A stretch of DNA of 64,000 nucleotides, from contig NZ_CP048833.1 of assembly GCF_012971725.1 (NCBI RefSeq), forward strand, positions 4,030,001 through 4,094,000, in the 5' to 3' direction. The stretch is from Pseudomonas multiresinivorans (GTDB taxonomy: Bacteria > Pseudomonadota > Gammaproteobacteria > Pseudomonadales > Pseudomonadaceae). The translations under genes and the position numbers were made by a program. Below, in pieces: positions 55,156 to 62,352 of this stretch; within the stretch, counting starts at the first letter, position 1, and each line of letters opens with the position of its first letter. The notes beneath the pieces are model-generated. The model worked only from the letters and a program-made list of their open reading frames with translations, searched no databases and had not been told where the DNA came from.

Positions 55156-55401
55156 CTACAACCCCGCCTCGCGAAGCAAATCTGAAGGTTTGCACTGAAT
55201 AGCGACAGCTATTCGGCAGATGTTCAGGAACGTAACGTTTCGCTCGCCACGCTCGATTTTCCCCATATGCGAGCGATCAATCGAAGCAGCATCGGCCAGA
55301 GCCTCTTGCGACAACTCAAGGGCAAGGCGACGCGCTCGGACAGCTGCGCCGAGCTTCACGAGGTCCCCGTCTTTGTCTTGGATCGCAGAGATTCTTGCCA
55401 T
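55156..55401 (-). CDS. XRE-family transcriptional regulator
   Basis: An 81-residue helix-turn-helix protein with the motif VRARRLALELSQEALADAAS and IDRSHMGKIERGERNVTFLN, typical of short phage/ICE Cro-like regulators. ATG at 55401; a TTG at 55416 is also in frame but less likely. It is the only minus-strand gene among the left island genes, converging on DUF932, and may control the genes at 55555 onward across the 150-base gap. Confidence 0.88.
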   Translation of the reverse strand: MARISAIQDKDGDLVKLGAAVRARRLALELSQEALADAASIDRSHMGKIERGERNVTFLNICRIAVAIQCKPSDLLREAGL

Positions 55402-55554
55402 GGCAAAAATCGTCAAGCTATGATGACAATAAGACCACGGTATTTACGACCCATTTCAAGAGATTGCCGCTACCGAAGCGCAGTGCATCTGCGCCGAGTT
55501 AGCTCTCGCAGTTATTACTTTCCCCTTCTAACTCCTACCCAAAAGGAGCCTGTC

Positions 55555-56124
55555 ATGCAGGACGCAAGCTCTACCCTCGACACCTCTTGGCACTATGAAC
55601 AAAACGGCGAGCGTAAAGGCGCCGTCTCCCAGCAACAGCTCATCGGCCTAATCCAACAAGGCGAACTCACATACGGTTCTCGCGTCTGGAAAAAAGGTAT
55701 GGCTGATTGGATGCAGATCGAGCAAACCGAACTGCGCGAGCATCTGGAGGATGTAGCCCCGCCGCCGCTGACCGGCAGCAGCGTGAATAACAAGATCGTC
55801 TGGCTGCTGGCCTTCGCTCCGTTGATTGGCTACCTGCTGGAATCGTTTGTGGCTGGGCTGTTCACCGGCAGTGAAGCGCAGTGGGAACGCGCCATGGCTG
55901 CGAACCGCTACTGGTACGTCACCCTGGCTCTGAACATCGCCTTGTCGGTGCTCGACTCCCAGCGCCTTAAGCAGGCCGGTCACGACGTCAGTCGCTTCAA
56001 AGGCTGGGTGTTCGTCGTGCCGGTTTACCTCTATCAGCGCGCCAAGCTGCTGAACCAGAACCTCGCCTACTTCATCACCTGGATCGTCTGCTTCTTCATC
56101 AGCATCGGCGCACACCAGGGCTAG
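55555..56124 (+). CDS. GYF-like domain membrane protein
   Basis: A 189-residue protein. The first 60 residues fit a GYF_2 domain (WHYEQNGERKGAVSQQQLIG with the tryptophan and the ELTYGSRVWKKGMADWMQI block), a peptide-interaction module. The rest contains three to four hydrophobic helices (about 79-97, 117-132, 142-157, 167-186) around a loop. AAAGGAG lies before the ATG at 55555. It is followed closely by a secreted protein, suggesting a small operon. Role unknown. Confidence 0.75.
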   Translation: MQDASSTLDTSWHYEQNGERKGAVSQQQLIGLIQQGELTYGSRVWKKGMADWMQIEQTELREHLEDVAPPPLTGSSVNNKIVWLLAFAPLIGYLLESFVAGLFTGSEAQWERAMAANRYWYVTLALNIALSVLDSQRLKQAGHDVSRFKGWVFVVPVYLYQRAKLLNQNLAYFITWIVCFFISIGAHQG

Positions 56125-56152
56125 CCTCACCCTCACTTACGAGAGTTACTCC

Positions 56153-56611
56153 ATGAAAATGATCAGAGCGATAGCGCTGCTGTCCAGCCTTGTCGTGTGC
56201 GTGATCGAAACCAGCGCCGTAGCAGGCACCTACGAATGGACCACCGGTTATGCCCAGGGTGTGCAGGAACACCTGGTCGACGATGGCAATGGGAACGAGC
56301 TGAACATCTCCTGCCCAGACGATGATGAAAGTGCCGTCAGCGCCTACGCCACCATTGGTGGCAAGCAGTATTCGTCCAACGACAACGGTGGATTCGATGT
56401 CATTGTCGACGGTACGGCCTACAGCAATCCCTTTTTCACCGACTGCCACGTGTGCGGCAGCAACTTCCCTAGCTTTTGGACCGCACTGCGCAAGGCGAAC
56501 AATCTTCAGCTCCGCGCGGAGGGCAGGACTGTGAAGCTGCCCACCAAGAATCTTTCTAAGGTTCTGCAACCGCTGAACAGCAAGAAAAACCTTTGCCGCT
56601 CCGCCTGGTAA
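56153..56611 (+). CDS. Secreted four-cysteine protein, unrecognised
   Basis: A 152-residue protein with a Sec signal (about residues 1-24, ending SAVA). The mature form has cysteines at 54, 98, 101 and 148 (CPDDD, CHVC, LCRS), giving an even set for two disulfides. The central part is rich in Asp, Gly and Asn and the C-terminus is basic. I do not recognise it. It starts 28 bases after the GYF-like gene and precedes a small lipoprotein, so the three are likely co-expressed. Confidence 0.75.
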   Translation: MKMIRAIALLSSLVVCVIETSAVAGTYEWTTGYAQGVQEHLVDDGNGNELNISCPDDDESAVSAYATIGGKQYSSNDNGGFDVIVDGTAYSNPFFTDCHVCGSNFPSFWTALRKANNLQLRAEGRTVKLPTKNLSKVLQPLNSKKNLCRSAW

Positions 56612-56655
56612 CCCAGAGTGGATTGCTGGAAAACATCTTTCACAGGATGAAGACG

Positions 56656-56973
56656 ATGAAGAAGTACCTGACTGTCGCGCTCCTAGTCGCGGTCATTGCG
56701 GGATGCGGCTCTGAGCCGCCCGTTACCGTTGAGCTTGGCAGAAACTCCGTCTGGGGCGGACCGCAGATTCGCATCACCGCCCGCGAGGACAGCGTCACGA
56801 TCAACAAGGTGCAGATCAATCGAGGTAACTGCCCCGTCAATGTCCAAGAGCGCCTGCCGTACAAGCTCGCCTTTGGTGAGCTGTTGAAGGCAGACGCACC
56901 GTCTTGTCAAAAGGTAGTTGAGGTCTCTCTCTCCACCAGCGAAGGGGACTACAACTTCAGTTTTGACAGTTAG
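56656..56973 (+). CDS. Small lipoprotein, unrecognised
   Basis: A 105-residue lipoprotein: MKKYLTVALLVAVIAGC with Cys17 lipidated, then a beta-rich domain with cysteines in GNCPVN and PSCQKV, probably paired. ATG at 56656 is chosen for the AGGA eight bases upstream; ATG at 56647 in frame is possible. It is followed by a strong terminator, marking the end of the unit starting at 55555. Function unknown. Confidence 0.75.
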   Translation: MKKYLTVALLVAVIAGCGSEPPVTVELGRNSVWGGPQIRITAREDSVTINKVQINRGNCPVNVQERLPYKLAFGELLKADAPSCQKVVEVSLSTSEGDYNFSFDS

Positions 56974-56994
56974 TCCGCGCCTTATCACTGAATG

Positions 56995-57027
56995 GCCCGA
57001 GCGGTTTTCCCGCTCGGGCTTTTTTTA
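56995..57027 (+). terminator. Intrinsic terminator
   Basis: Stem gcccgagcgg / ccgctcgggc followed by a seven-base T run, closing the lipoprotein unit. It bars a YqaJ start upstream of about 57030. Confidence 0.92.
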
Positions 57028-57045
57028 TGCCCGCAGGAAAGCCAT

Positions 57046-58056
57046 TTGCCTCGATCCCATGTCTCTGCTGTCAGTAAGCACGCGCAACAGCGCCCTGCGC
57101 TGCGTTTGGTGGACACCAAGAAACTCTCCCGTGAAGCCTGGCTGGCCGTTCGAAAAGACGGTATCGGTAGCTCCGATGCTGCCGCGGCAGTCGGCCTCAA
57201 TCCGTACAAATCCCAATTGGAGTTATGGCTGGAAAAGACCGGCCGTGATGCTGGCCTAGCGAAGTCAGATCCTCATGATGAAGAAAGCCCTACCTACTGG
57301 GGCAACATCCTCGAACCGATCGTCGCAACACACTACACCCGCCGCAGCGGACACCGAGTGCGGCGCATCAACGCCGTGCTGCAGCACCCTGATCCGAAAA
57401 TGAACTGGATGCTGGCCAACATCGACCGCGAGGTTATCGGCGCCAGCGATGTGCAGATCCTCGAATGCAAGACCGCAGGCATCAACGGAGCGCGCCTCTG
57501 GAAAGAAGGCGTGCCGGTGTATGTGCAGCTGCAGGTGATGCATCAGTTGGCGGTGACCGGTAAGCAAGCGGCAGACGTGGCCGTGCTGCTCGGCGGCCAG
57601 CAGTTGGAGATCCACCGCATCGAGCGTGACGACGAGTTGATCGCTCGGCTGATCGAACTGGAGCAGGACTTCTGGAACCACGTGCAGCGCGACACTCCGC
57701 CGCCGGCCGATGGCTCTGAGTCAGCAGAGCAGGCGCTGCGCTGTCTCTACCCAGAAGACAACGGCAACACGCAGGACTTTTCACAGGATCCGATTCTCTG
57801 CGCCGCCTTCGATGAGCTGAAGGAAGCGCGAGCCACTCTCGAGGCCCACAGCCAGCGCGAGGCTGAGCTCAAACAGTTTCTGCAGCAGGCCATGGGTGAA
57901 GCCAGTCGAGCGGTGTTTGCCAACGGTTCGGTGACCTGGCGCAAGGCTAAGGACAGCCAGGCCCTGGATGTCCCGAAGCTGCTGAAGGAAAAGCCGTATC
58001 TCCTCACACGCTTCTCCACCACCAAACCGGGAAGCCGTCGCTTCCTGGTTAGCTGA
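57046..58056 (+). CDS. YqaJ-type recombinase/exonuclease
   Basis: About 336 residues of a phage/ICE lambda-exonuclease-like (YqaJ) protein. Key motif GIGSSDAAAAVGLNPYKSQL near residue 40 opens the domain, PTYWGNILEPIVATHYT supplies the catalytic Glu/Asp region, and the nuclease core continues with VQILECKTAGIN. The start is uncertain: TTG at 57046 has AGGAAA five bases before it and lies just after the terminator. It would resect DNA ends for single-strand annealing in the element; no annealing protein is next to it. Confidence 0.82.
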   Translation: MPRSHVSAVSKHAQQRPALRLVDTKKLSREAWLAVRKDGIGSSDAAAAVGLNPYKSQLELWLEKTGRDAGLAKSDPHDEESPTYWGNILEPIVATHYTRRSGHRVRRINAVLQHPDPKMNWMLANIDREVIGASDVQILECKTAGINGARLWKEGVPVYVQLQVMHQLAVTGKQAADVAVLLGGQQLEIHRIERDDELIARLIELEQDFWNHVQRDTPPPADGSESAEQALRCLYPEDNGNTQDFSQDPILCAAFDELKEARATLEAHSQREAELKQFLQQAMGEASRAVFANGSVTWRKAKDSQALDVPKLLKEKPYLLTRFSTTKPGSRRFLVS

Positions 58057-58071
58057 AATCGTTCCCCCTTG

Positions 58072-58109
58072 ACCGCCCCGATGCTCACGGCTCGGGGCGG
58101 TCTTTTTTA
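58072..58109 (+). terminator. Intrinsic terminator
   Basis: Stem accgccccga / tcggggcggt with a T run just after the YqaJ gene. Confidence 0.85.
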
Positions 58110-58127
58110 TTCACTTGGAGAACCACC

Positions 58128-59051
58128 ATGCTCAAAGGCCTGGCTATCACGCCGCCCGTACTCGGGCGGATTTCCATCGGCAAGGTTGTCGAGAAGAACG
58201 GCAAGCGTCTGCCGGAGAAGGACGATCAATTCACCATCACCTCGCAGGTGCTACTACGTGATGGCTGGATCCACCACCCGATTGACGAAGAGCTGCGCAA
58301 GGCTCAGGGCGGCAAGATCCGCAGCATCCCAATCCGCCTGCTGTTCAACTCGCCCGAACTTAATTTCCGTGCCGAGTACTGTCTGTTCGATCAGCAATCC
58401 GGTCGGCCGATCTGCGTCGGCAATGGCGACACCTGCAAGCGGCGCGGCAAAGACAGCATCGACTCACTGCCCTGCCCTTCGCCCGATGGCTGCTCACTCG
58501 TGAAAGGCGGCGCCTGCAAACCATACGGCCGACTCAACGTCGTCATCGGCGATGAAGATGCCCTCGGCACCTTTGTATTCCGGACCACCGGATTTAACAG
58601 TATTCGCACCTTGGCCGCTCGCCTGCAGTACCTGCAAGCGATTTCGGGAGACCGCCTGGCGTGCTTGCCGTTGGAACTGCGCCTACGCGGAAAGTCCACT
58701 CGCCAGAGCCACGGCTCGCCAATCTTCTATGTCGATATCACCGCACGCAGCGGGCTATCGATCGAAGCGGCGCTGCAGCAAGGCCGGGAGACCGATGACG
58801 CACGACAAGCATCAGGCTTCGACCAGCATGCCCTCGATACTGCAGCACGGCAAGGATTCGCCAATGGGGCCTTTGAGGAAAGCGAAGAAGAAGGCGGCGC
58901 AATCGTTGAGGAGTACTTTCCCGCCCCTGCGACCACCACAGAGACTCCTCCCGCTCCAGCAAACGAACACATCACCGCCAGCACTCGCCCGACTCTATCG
59001 ACGCTGCTGCGCGAGCGCGCCGAAGCTCGTAATCAACAGCCCACCAATTAA
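58128..59051 (+). CDS. Hydrolase/metal-binding protein of integrative elements
   Basis: A 307-residue protein commonly annotated as hydrolase or metal-binding protein in Pseudomonas islands. It opens MLKGLAITPPVLGRISIGKV, and contains CxxxxxC-like pairs (PICVGNGDTCKRRG, LPCPSPDGCS, GACKPYGRLN), most likely a zinc site in residues 95-130. The C-terminal 60 residues are low-complexity and proline/glutamate-rich, probably flexible. Adjacent to the YqaJ gene, it may belong to the same recombination set. Function not demonstrated. Confidence 0.75.
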   Translation: MLKGLAITPPVLGRISIGKVVEKNGKRLPEKDDQFTITSQVLLRDGWIHHPIDEELRKAQGGKIRSIPIRLLFNSPELNFRAEYCLFDQQSGRPICVGNGDTCKRRGKDSIDSLPCPSPDGCSLVKGGACKPYGRLNVVIGDEDALGTFVFRTTGFNSIRTLAARLQYLQAISGDRLACLPLELRLRGKSTRQSHGSPIFYVDITARSGLSIEAALQQGRETDDARQASGFDQHALDTAARQGFANGAFEESEEEGGAIVEEYFPAPATTTETPPAPANEHITASTRPTLSTLLRERAEARNQQPTN

Positions 59052-59108
59052 CAAAAACAGGTGCCGGGCGGCAGCTCGGTGCCAACTAAACATGCAGGAG
59101 TAAAAAAC

Positions 59109-59288
59109 ATGCTCATCCTCACCCGCAGCGTCGGCAAAACCATCCGCATTGGCGACGAAATCGAGATCGTCATTCTCCGCATCAACGGCAACCAGGTGCG
59201 CGTTGGGGTCTCTGCACCGCCCGACATTACGGTGCATCGCGATGAGGTCTATCAGCGCATCCAAGCAAACCAACATTGCCCCTCCTGA
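59109..59288 (+). CDS. csrA: CsrA/RsmA family RNA-binding regulator on the island
   Basis: A 59-residue CsrA: MLILTRSVGKTIRIGDEIEI, GNQVRVGVSAPPDI and HRDEVYQRI. The RNA-contact residues Leu4, Arg6 and Arg44 are conserved. GCAGGAG lies eight bases upstream. It is an additional copy beyond the chromosomal RsmA/E set of the host and may let the element control host or its own mRNAs. It sits between the metal-binding protein gene and a small membrane protein. Confidence 0.92.
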   Translation: MLILTRSVGKTIRIGDEIEIVILRINGNQVRVGVSAPPDITVHRDEVYQRIQANQHCPS

Positions 59289-59313
59289 TCACTCACCTCA
59301 CAGGAAAATCGGC

Positions 59314-59493
59314 ATGACGCTACTACGCTTTCTGGGCCTGCTGTTCTTGCTGGTCAGCATCTTCGCCGGTACTGCAGCTGTTGTTGCTCTAACAGTTATA
59401 GCTATGCGGTTTTGGCCGTTGTCACTGACACTTATCCTGGCGCTCGCCATATTCCACTTCGCAATCCAGCAATCCCCACGCCGCCGGGACTAG
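59314..59493 (+). CDS. Small membrane protein, unrecognised
   Basis: A 59-residue protein with two hydrophobic helices (about residues 4-29 and 34-51), a short connector and a basic tail (QQSPRRRD). CAGGAAAA before the ATG supports expression, 25 bases after csrA. Function unknown; a partner in the same transcript as CsrA. Confidence 0.6.
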   Translation: MTLLRFLGLLFLLVSIFAGTAAVVALTVIAMRFWPLSLTLILALAIFHFAIQQSPRRRD

Positions 59494-59502
59494 CCCGGCA
59501 TA

Positions 59503-59541
59503 AACAGGAGCCCTCCGGGCTCCTGTTGCGGTTTCTTTTTT
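59503..59541 (+). terminator. Intrinsic terminator
   Basis: Stem aacaggagccc / gggctcctgtt followed by a T-rich stretch, after the csrA unit. Confidence 0.85.
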
Positions 59542-59558
59542 GCTCGTAAACAGTCAGC

Positions 59559-59574
59559 AATCGGCCAGAAGCGG
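59559..59574. repeat. aatcggccagaagcgg repeat, copy 1
   Basis: The 16-base sequence aatcggccagaagcgg appears here, at 60459-60474, and with one change at 62318-62333. This copy has only the core. Confidence 0.7.
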
Positions 59575-59642
59575 TCGCTCAGTTCACCAGAATCACCTTC
59601 GGCAAAAGACCGGGTGTATGAGCAACTCTGGTAGCGACTGAT

Positions 59643-60113
59643 TCAATTCGAGGTCAGGATCTCGATCACTTTCTTTCGCTTTTCAGTAGGTTCTGCTTTG
59701 TACAAAAGCTGTGCGAACTCAATGCTGTTTTTTCCGTTCGACCAAGGACGCGAACCTGTTATTCGGGCCGAAGGGTCGCCGCCAGCCTGCAGCAGGTAAC
59801 GCAGTAAATCTGGTTCAGCGGTAAGCACTGCGACATTGATCGGAGAAATTCCCTCACTATCGGGATGTTCAATAGAGCAACCATGAGCACGAAATTCGTC
59901 TATCAACTTCAAAACTTCCCGTTTGTCCGAGCCGGGGAGGTCATAGGACGATGCGGTCAGCGCAATGGCTGGTTCCTGCCGCCCCTCATGTACGACGACA
60001 CACTCCCCTTTCCCTGCGGCAACTCGAATAGCTGATAACTCATCCGCGTGTGAGAGAGGGATGTAGAGCTGAGTAACGATGATTGGTGCAAGAGTCAGAA
60101 GGGTCCATTTCAT
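59643..60113 (-). CDS. Secreted ankyrin-like protein
   Basis: A 156-residue protein with a signal peptide (MKWTLLTLAPIIVTQLYIPL, cleaved near 24). A single recognizable ankyrin-like repeat lies at about 108-130, with SPINVAVLTAEPDLLRYLLQ and the next GGDPSARI turn, between flanking helical units. Cysteines are in GECVVV and HGCSIE. ATG at 60113. Role unknown; ankyrin modules mediate protein contacts, and export suggests an envelope or interbacterial partner, which is inference. Confidence 0.7.
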   Translation of the reverse strand: MKWTLLTLAPIIVTQLYIPLSHADELSAIRVAAGKGECVVVHEGRQEPAIALTASSYDLPGSDKREVLKLIDEFRAHGCSIEHPDSEGISPINVAVLTAEPDLLRYLLQAGGDPSARITGSRPWSNGKNSIEFAQLLYKAEPTEKRKKVIEILTSN

Positions 60114-60433
60114 ATGCCTGCCATCCTTGTTTGAGTCGGTGCGAACTAAAGCTGATGCAGAAAAAGGTCGTCGCAGGTCATGCCCACAGTCCGTTCAGGG
60201 CACGATGCCGCATACCACGGTATACGGCCAAACTGAACTACCTAGAAATGGTTTCCTGCTGCCACCTCAGGAACCCGAATTGATCGGGCCCGGCATCGCT
60301 ACAGATACCCTTGGACCCTAAGCCGTACCAGTGAGGAGTGCTGACTCCGTGAAGTTTCTCTCATCTCCCCGGAAACAGGTTGTAACCGCCAGTTACGCCC
60401 TTGCCCCATCTACCTACGGCCCCCCATGGGAAG
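60114..60433. other. Intergenic stretch without a gene
   Basis: About 320 bases between the ankyrin-like gene and the next repeat copy. I see no coding frame with support, no terminator and no tRNA here. Confidence 0.6.
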
Positions 60434-60476
60434 GCAGCAGCCTCTCGTCAGGGGCAGAAATCGGCCAGAAGCGGAC
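60434..60476. repeat. aatcggccagaagcgg repeat, copy 2 (extended)
   Basis: About 40 bases here align with 62293-62334 with few changes, including gcctct, ggcagaaatcgg and cagaagcggac. The match ends exactly where the truncated frame at 60477 begins. Confidence 0.65.
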
Positions 60477-60790
60477 CTTCGACCTTACTCAGGCTCTACC
60501 GCATTGACCTTATCTACCAGACACAGAGTTTTGGCACCTTGGCTATCTGCATTGACGAGCTCAAGGCAGGGGACCCGAGGGTAGTCGATAAGCGTCTGCT
60601 CGATGCTTTCAACGCCATGGAACACTCGCCAGACCCGGCGGCTGCGAGGGTGGCAGAACTTAAAGCAAAGTATGAATTCGTTCGTCCCCACCTTCTGGAT
60701 AAGCGGCTGAAGCTTGTCCCTGGTGTCGCAGCCTATTACCTAGGCCAGATCGGAGATACGCTGGGACACGAAACACCGAAAATGAACTAG
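60477..60790 (+). pseudogene. 5-prime truncated gene remnant, unrecognised
   Basis: An open stretch reading RLYRIDLIYQTQSFGTLAIC, then KAKYEFVRPHLLDKRLKL, has the composition of a real helical protein but no start or ribosome site. The frame begins right at the edge of the 60434-60476 repeat, which seems to have replaced its 5-prime end. No family recognised. Confidence 0.45.
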
Positions 60791-60932
60791 ATATTGTTCA
60801 ATCACGAGCTGTATGAGCCGTGGCGCCAATATATTCCAAGCCACTCTCGGTCCAGATGGATAGGCGAGCCCCCTGGCAAGAGGTCTTTCACCTTTGCCAG
60901 GGCGGGGCTGCCGATGCGGGGCTTTGCGGTGT

Positions 60933-61445
60933 TCAGCTCGTGAGCTGTTTCGCCGAGTCTTCGGTGGCGGCAGGGGCCGGAGGTTGCGATGCCAACTTCG
61001 CACGGTTTCTTCGATCCTGGCTGCGCTGCTTCGAAGCTTGCTGCTTTGCATACAACGCCTGAGCGGCCGTCACGGTGCCAACCGCCTGGCCATTCAAGTC
61101 CAGGCGCGGCGCATCCTCAACCATGCTTGCCCAGTATCGGGCCCCCCGGCACCAAGTGGCGATGCCCAGTTTGAGCTGTTCGGTCGTTAATCCGAGTTGC
61201 TCAAGGTGCTGCTCGGCATCCTTGAGGATGCCTTCTTTGAGTGGAGCCTTGGGGGCCGGATTGACTGGGAAAGCCAATGGGAAATGCCTTTGCAACCGCC
61301 AGATGGCTTCCAATGCAGGATCCTGATCACGAGGCTTCGCCTGGCGGGGAGGCTTTTGCTTGGTGCGCTTCGCGCTATCGGCCTGTGCTTGCTCTTTTTC
61401 AGCCCGCAGGCGGTCACGTAGTCCAGCTAGTTGTTCAAAACCCAT
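60933..61445 (-). CDS. ProQ/FinO domain RNA-binding protein
   Basis: A 170-residue protein with a basic, lysine/glutamine-rich N-terminus (residues 11-40), a ProQ/FinO domain (about 45-135: LQRHFPLAFPVNPAPKAPLK, TWCRGARYWASMV, PRLDLNGQAVGTVTAAQALY) and a basic C-terminal tail. ProQ/FinO proteins bind structured RNAs. It differs from the usual chromosomal ProQ in being on the island and in having both basic extensions, like the plasmid regulators FinO or RocC. ATG at 61445. An RNA-regulator role for the element is inferred. Confidence 0.82.
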   Translation of the reverse strand: MGFEQLAGLRDRLRAEKEQAQADSAKRTKQKPPRQAKPRDQDPALEAIWRLQRHFPLAFPVNPAPKAPLKEGILKDAEQHLEQLGLTTEQLKLGIATWCRGARYWASMVEDAPRLDLNGQAVGTVTAAQALYAKQQASKQRSQDRRNRAKLASQPPAPAATEDSAKQLTS

Positions 61446-61555
61446 CGTTCAATTCACAGCTTCGAGGTTGATTGCGTGGTGCGAGGTTAATGCAAACAGC
61501 CCTTCGAAGCACCTGGATCGGATAAACCGTCTTGGGCAGAGACTCTTGATCGTCT

Positions 61556-61590
61556 CTAACCAAACCAACAGTGGCTGTTGATCTGGTTAG
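61556..61590. repeat. Imperfect inverted repeat
   Basis: Arms ctaaccaaaccaacag and ctgttgatctggttag match at 14 of 16 positions around a three-base centre. It lies between the ProQ-like gene and the fdhA scar. It might be a hairpin in RNA or a protein-binding site. Confidence 0.45.
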
Positions 61591-61656
61591 CGTTTGATTG
61601 GGCTCAGGTCTGGAAAACCGCTGATCCCTGGAATGAATCAGCAGTTGATCACTGGA

Positions 61657-62051
61657 TCAAGCGACTCGGAACAGGTTGTGCGGGTCGATGACGAATTTCT
61701 TCGGTACGCCGGCATCGAACTCACCGTAGCCTTTGGGCGCCTGGGCAGCTTCAGCAGGTTGAAGTCGGCGTAAGGCACCAGCACGTATTCCTCCTGGCCA
61801 CCGACCCAGCCGCCTATGTCGACGTAGCCGTAGGCGCCGCGGGCGCGGGCCGGGTTGACCGTCAGGCAGACGCCGGTGTGCTGTTCCTTGCAGATGCGGC
61901 AGTGACCGCAGGCGACGCTGAAGGGCACCGAGACGAGGTCGCCGATCTTCATGGTTTCCACGCCACGGTCGATCTCGACGACTTCACCGGTGATCTCGTG
62001 ACCCAGCACCAGGCCTTCGGGCGCAGTGGTGCGGCCGCGGACCATGTGCAG
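61657..62051 (-). pseudogene. fdhA: Remnant of glutathione-independent formaldehyde dehydrogenase
   Basis: On the minus strand the 62051-61743 part encodes the catalytic-domain start of a zinc alcohol dehydrogenase of the FdhA type: HMVRGRTTAPEGLVLGHEITG, the structural zinc site CGHCRICKEQHTGVC and a following AYGYVDIGGWVGGQEEYVLV. At about 61741 this is joined directly, out of frame, to the last 28 codons (KGYGEFDAGVPKKFVIDPHN, stop at 61657). Roughly 200 residues including the NAD-binding fold are missing. The N-terminus is also lost. It cannot make enzyme. Confidence 0.82.
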
Positions 62052-62201
62052 ACCGTTGCCTTGGAATTGGGCTACGAAAGCGCCAGCGGGTTTGTCACCA
62101 TGTTCCGCAAGACAATGGGAAAACCGCCAGCGCGCTACCTGCTTGAGTATGTGCCAATGCCGGCAGCACAGACGCCACACCCGGAAGTGGCATCGTGCTG
62201 A
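62052..62201 (+). pseudogene. C-terminal remnant of an AraC-family regulator
   Basis: From 62052 the plus strand reads TVALELGYESASGFVTMFRK then TMGKPPARYLL, the second helix-turn-helix of an AraC regulator, with stop at 62201. The upstream 240 codons are absent; the preceding DNA is the antisense of the fdhA remnant. The two fragments meet at 62051/62052, a recombination scar. Confidence 0.78.
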
Positions 62202-62292
62202 GGCCTTGAAAGGTCCTCGCTCTAACGCGAAGAGCCCCTGCTTCGAGAGGGTCGAACAGGGCGCGTTTTCAGCCGGGTGAATCCACAGTCGA

Positions 62293-62334
62293 TAGCTGCC
62301 TCTCACCAGCGGCAGAAATCGGACAGAAGCGGAC
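62293..62334. repeat. aatcggccagaagcgg repeat, copy 3 (extended)
   Basis: Aligns with 60434-60476 over about 40 bases. It is the last element before the mltF stop, close to the island edge. Confidence 0.65.
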
Positions 62335-62352
62335 GCGTTTTCGCAAGACCCG

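Larger units (their letters stand above)
53500..62334. mobile_element. Genomic island remnant (integrative-element type)
   Basis: About 8.8 kb with a character unlike its neighbours. It starts at an AT-rich run (53500-53542), unusual against the GC-rich core. Its genes, DUF932, XRE, YqaJ, metal-binding hydrolase-like, CsrA and ProQ-domain proteins, are the DNA-processing and regulatory set of Pseudomonas integrative elements, interspersed with unrecognised membrane and secreted proteins. No integrase, relaxase or transfer gene is seen. The right end is degraded by small repeats and gene fragments. Boundaries are approximate. Confidence 0.7.

Noticed and set aside
57046..58056. YqaJ start upstream of 57030
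   Set aside because: The frame is open to 56992 but the strong terminator at 56995-57027 lies within it.
61878..62201. A 107-codon plus-strand frame that could be read as an intact small gene
   Set aside because: Only its last 49 codons are AraC-like; the rest is the antisense of the fdhA remnant.
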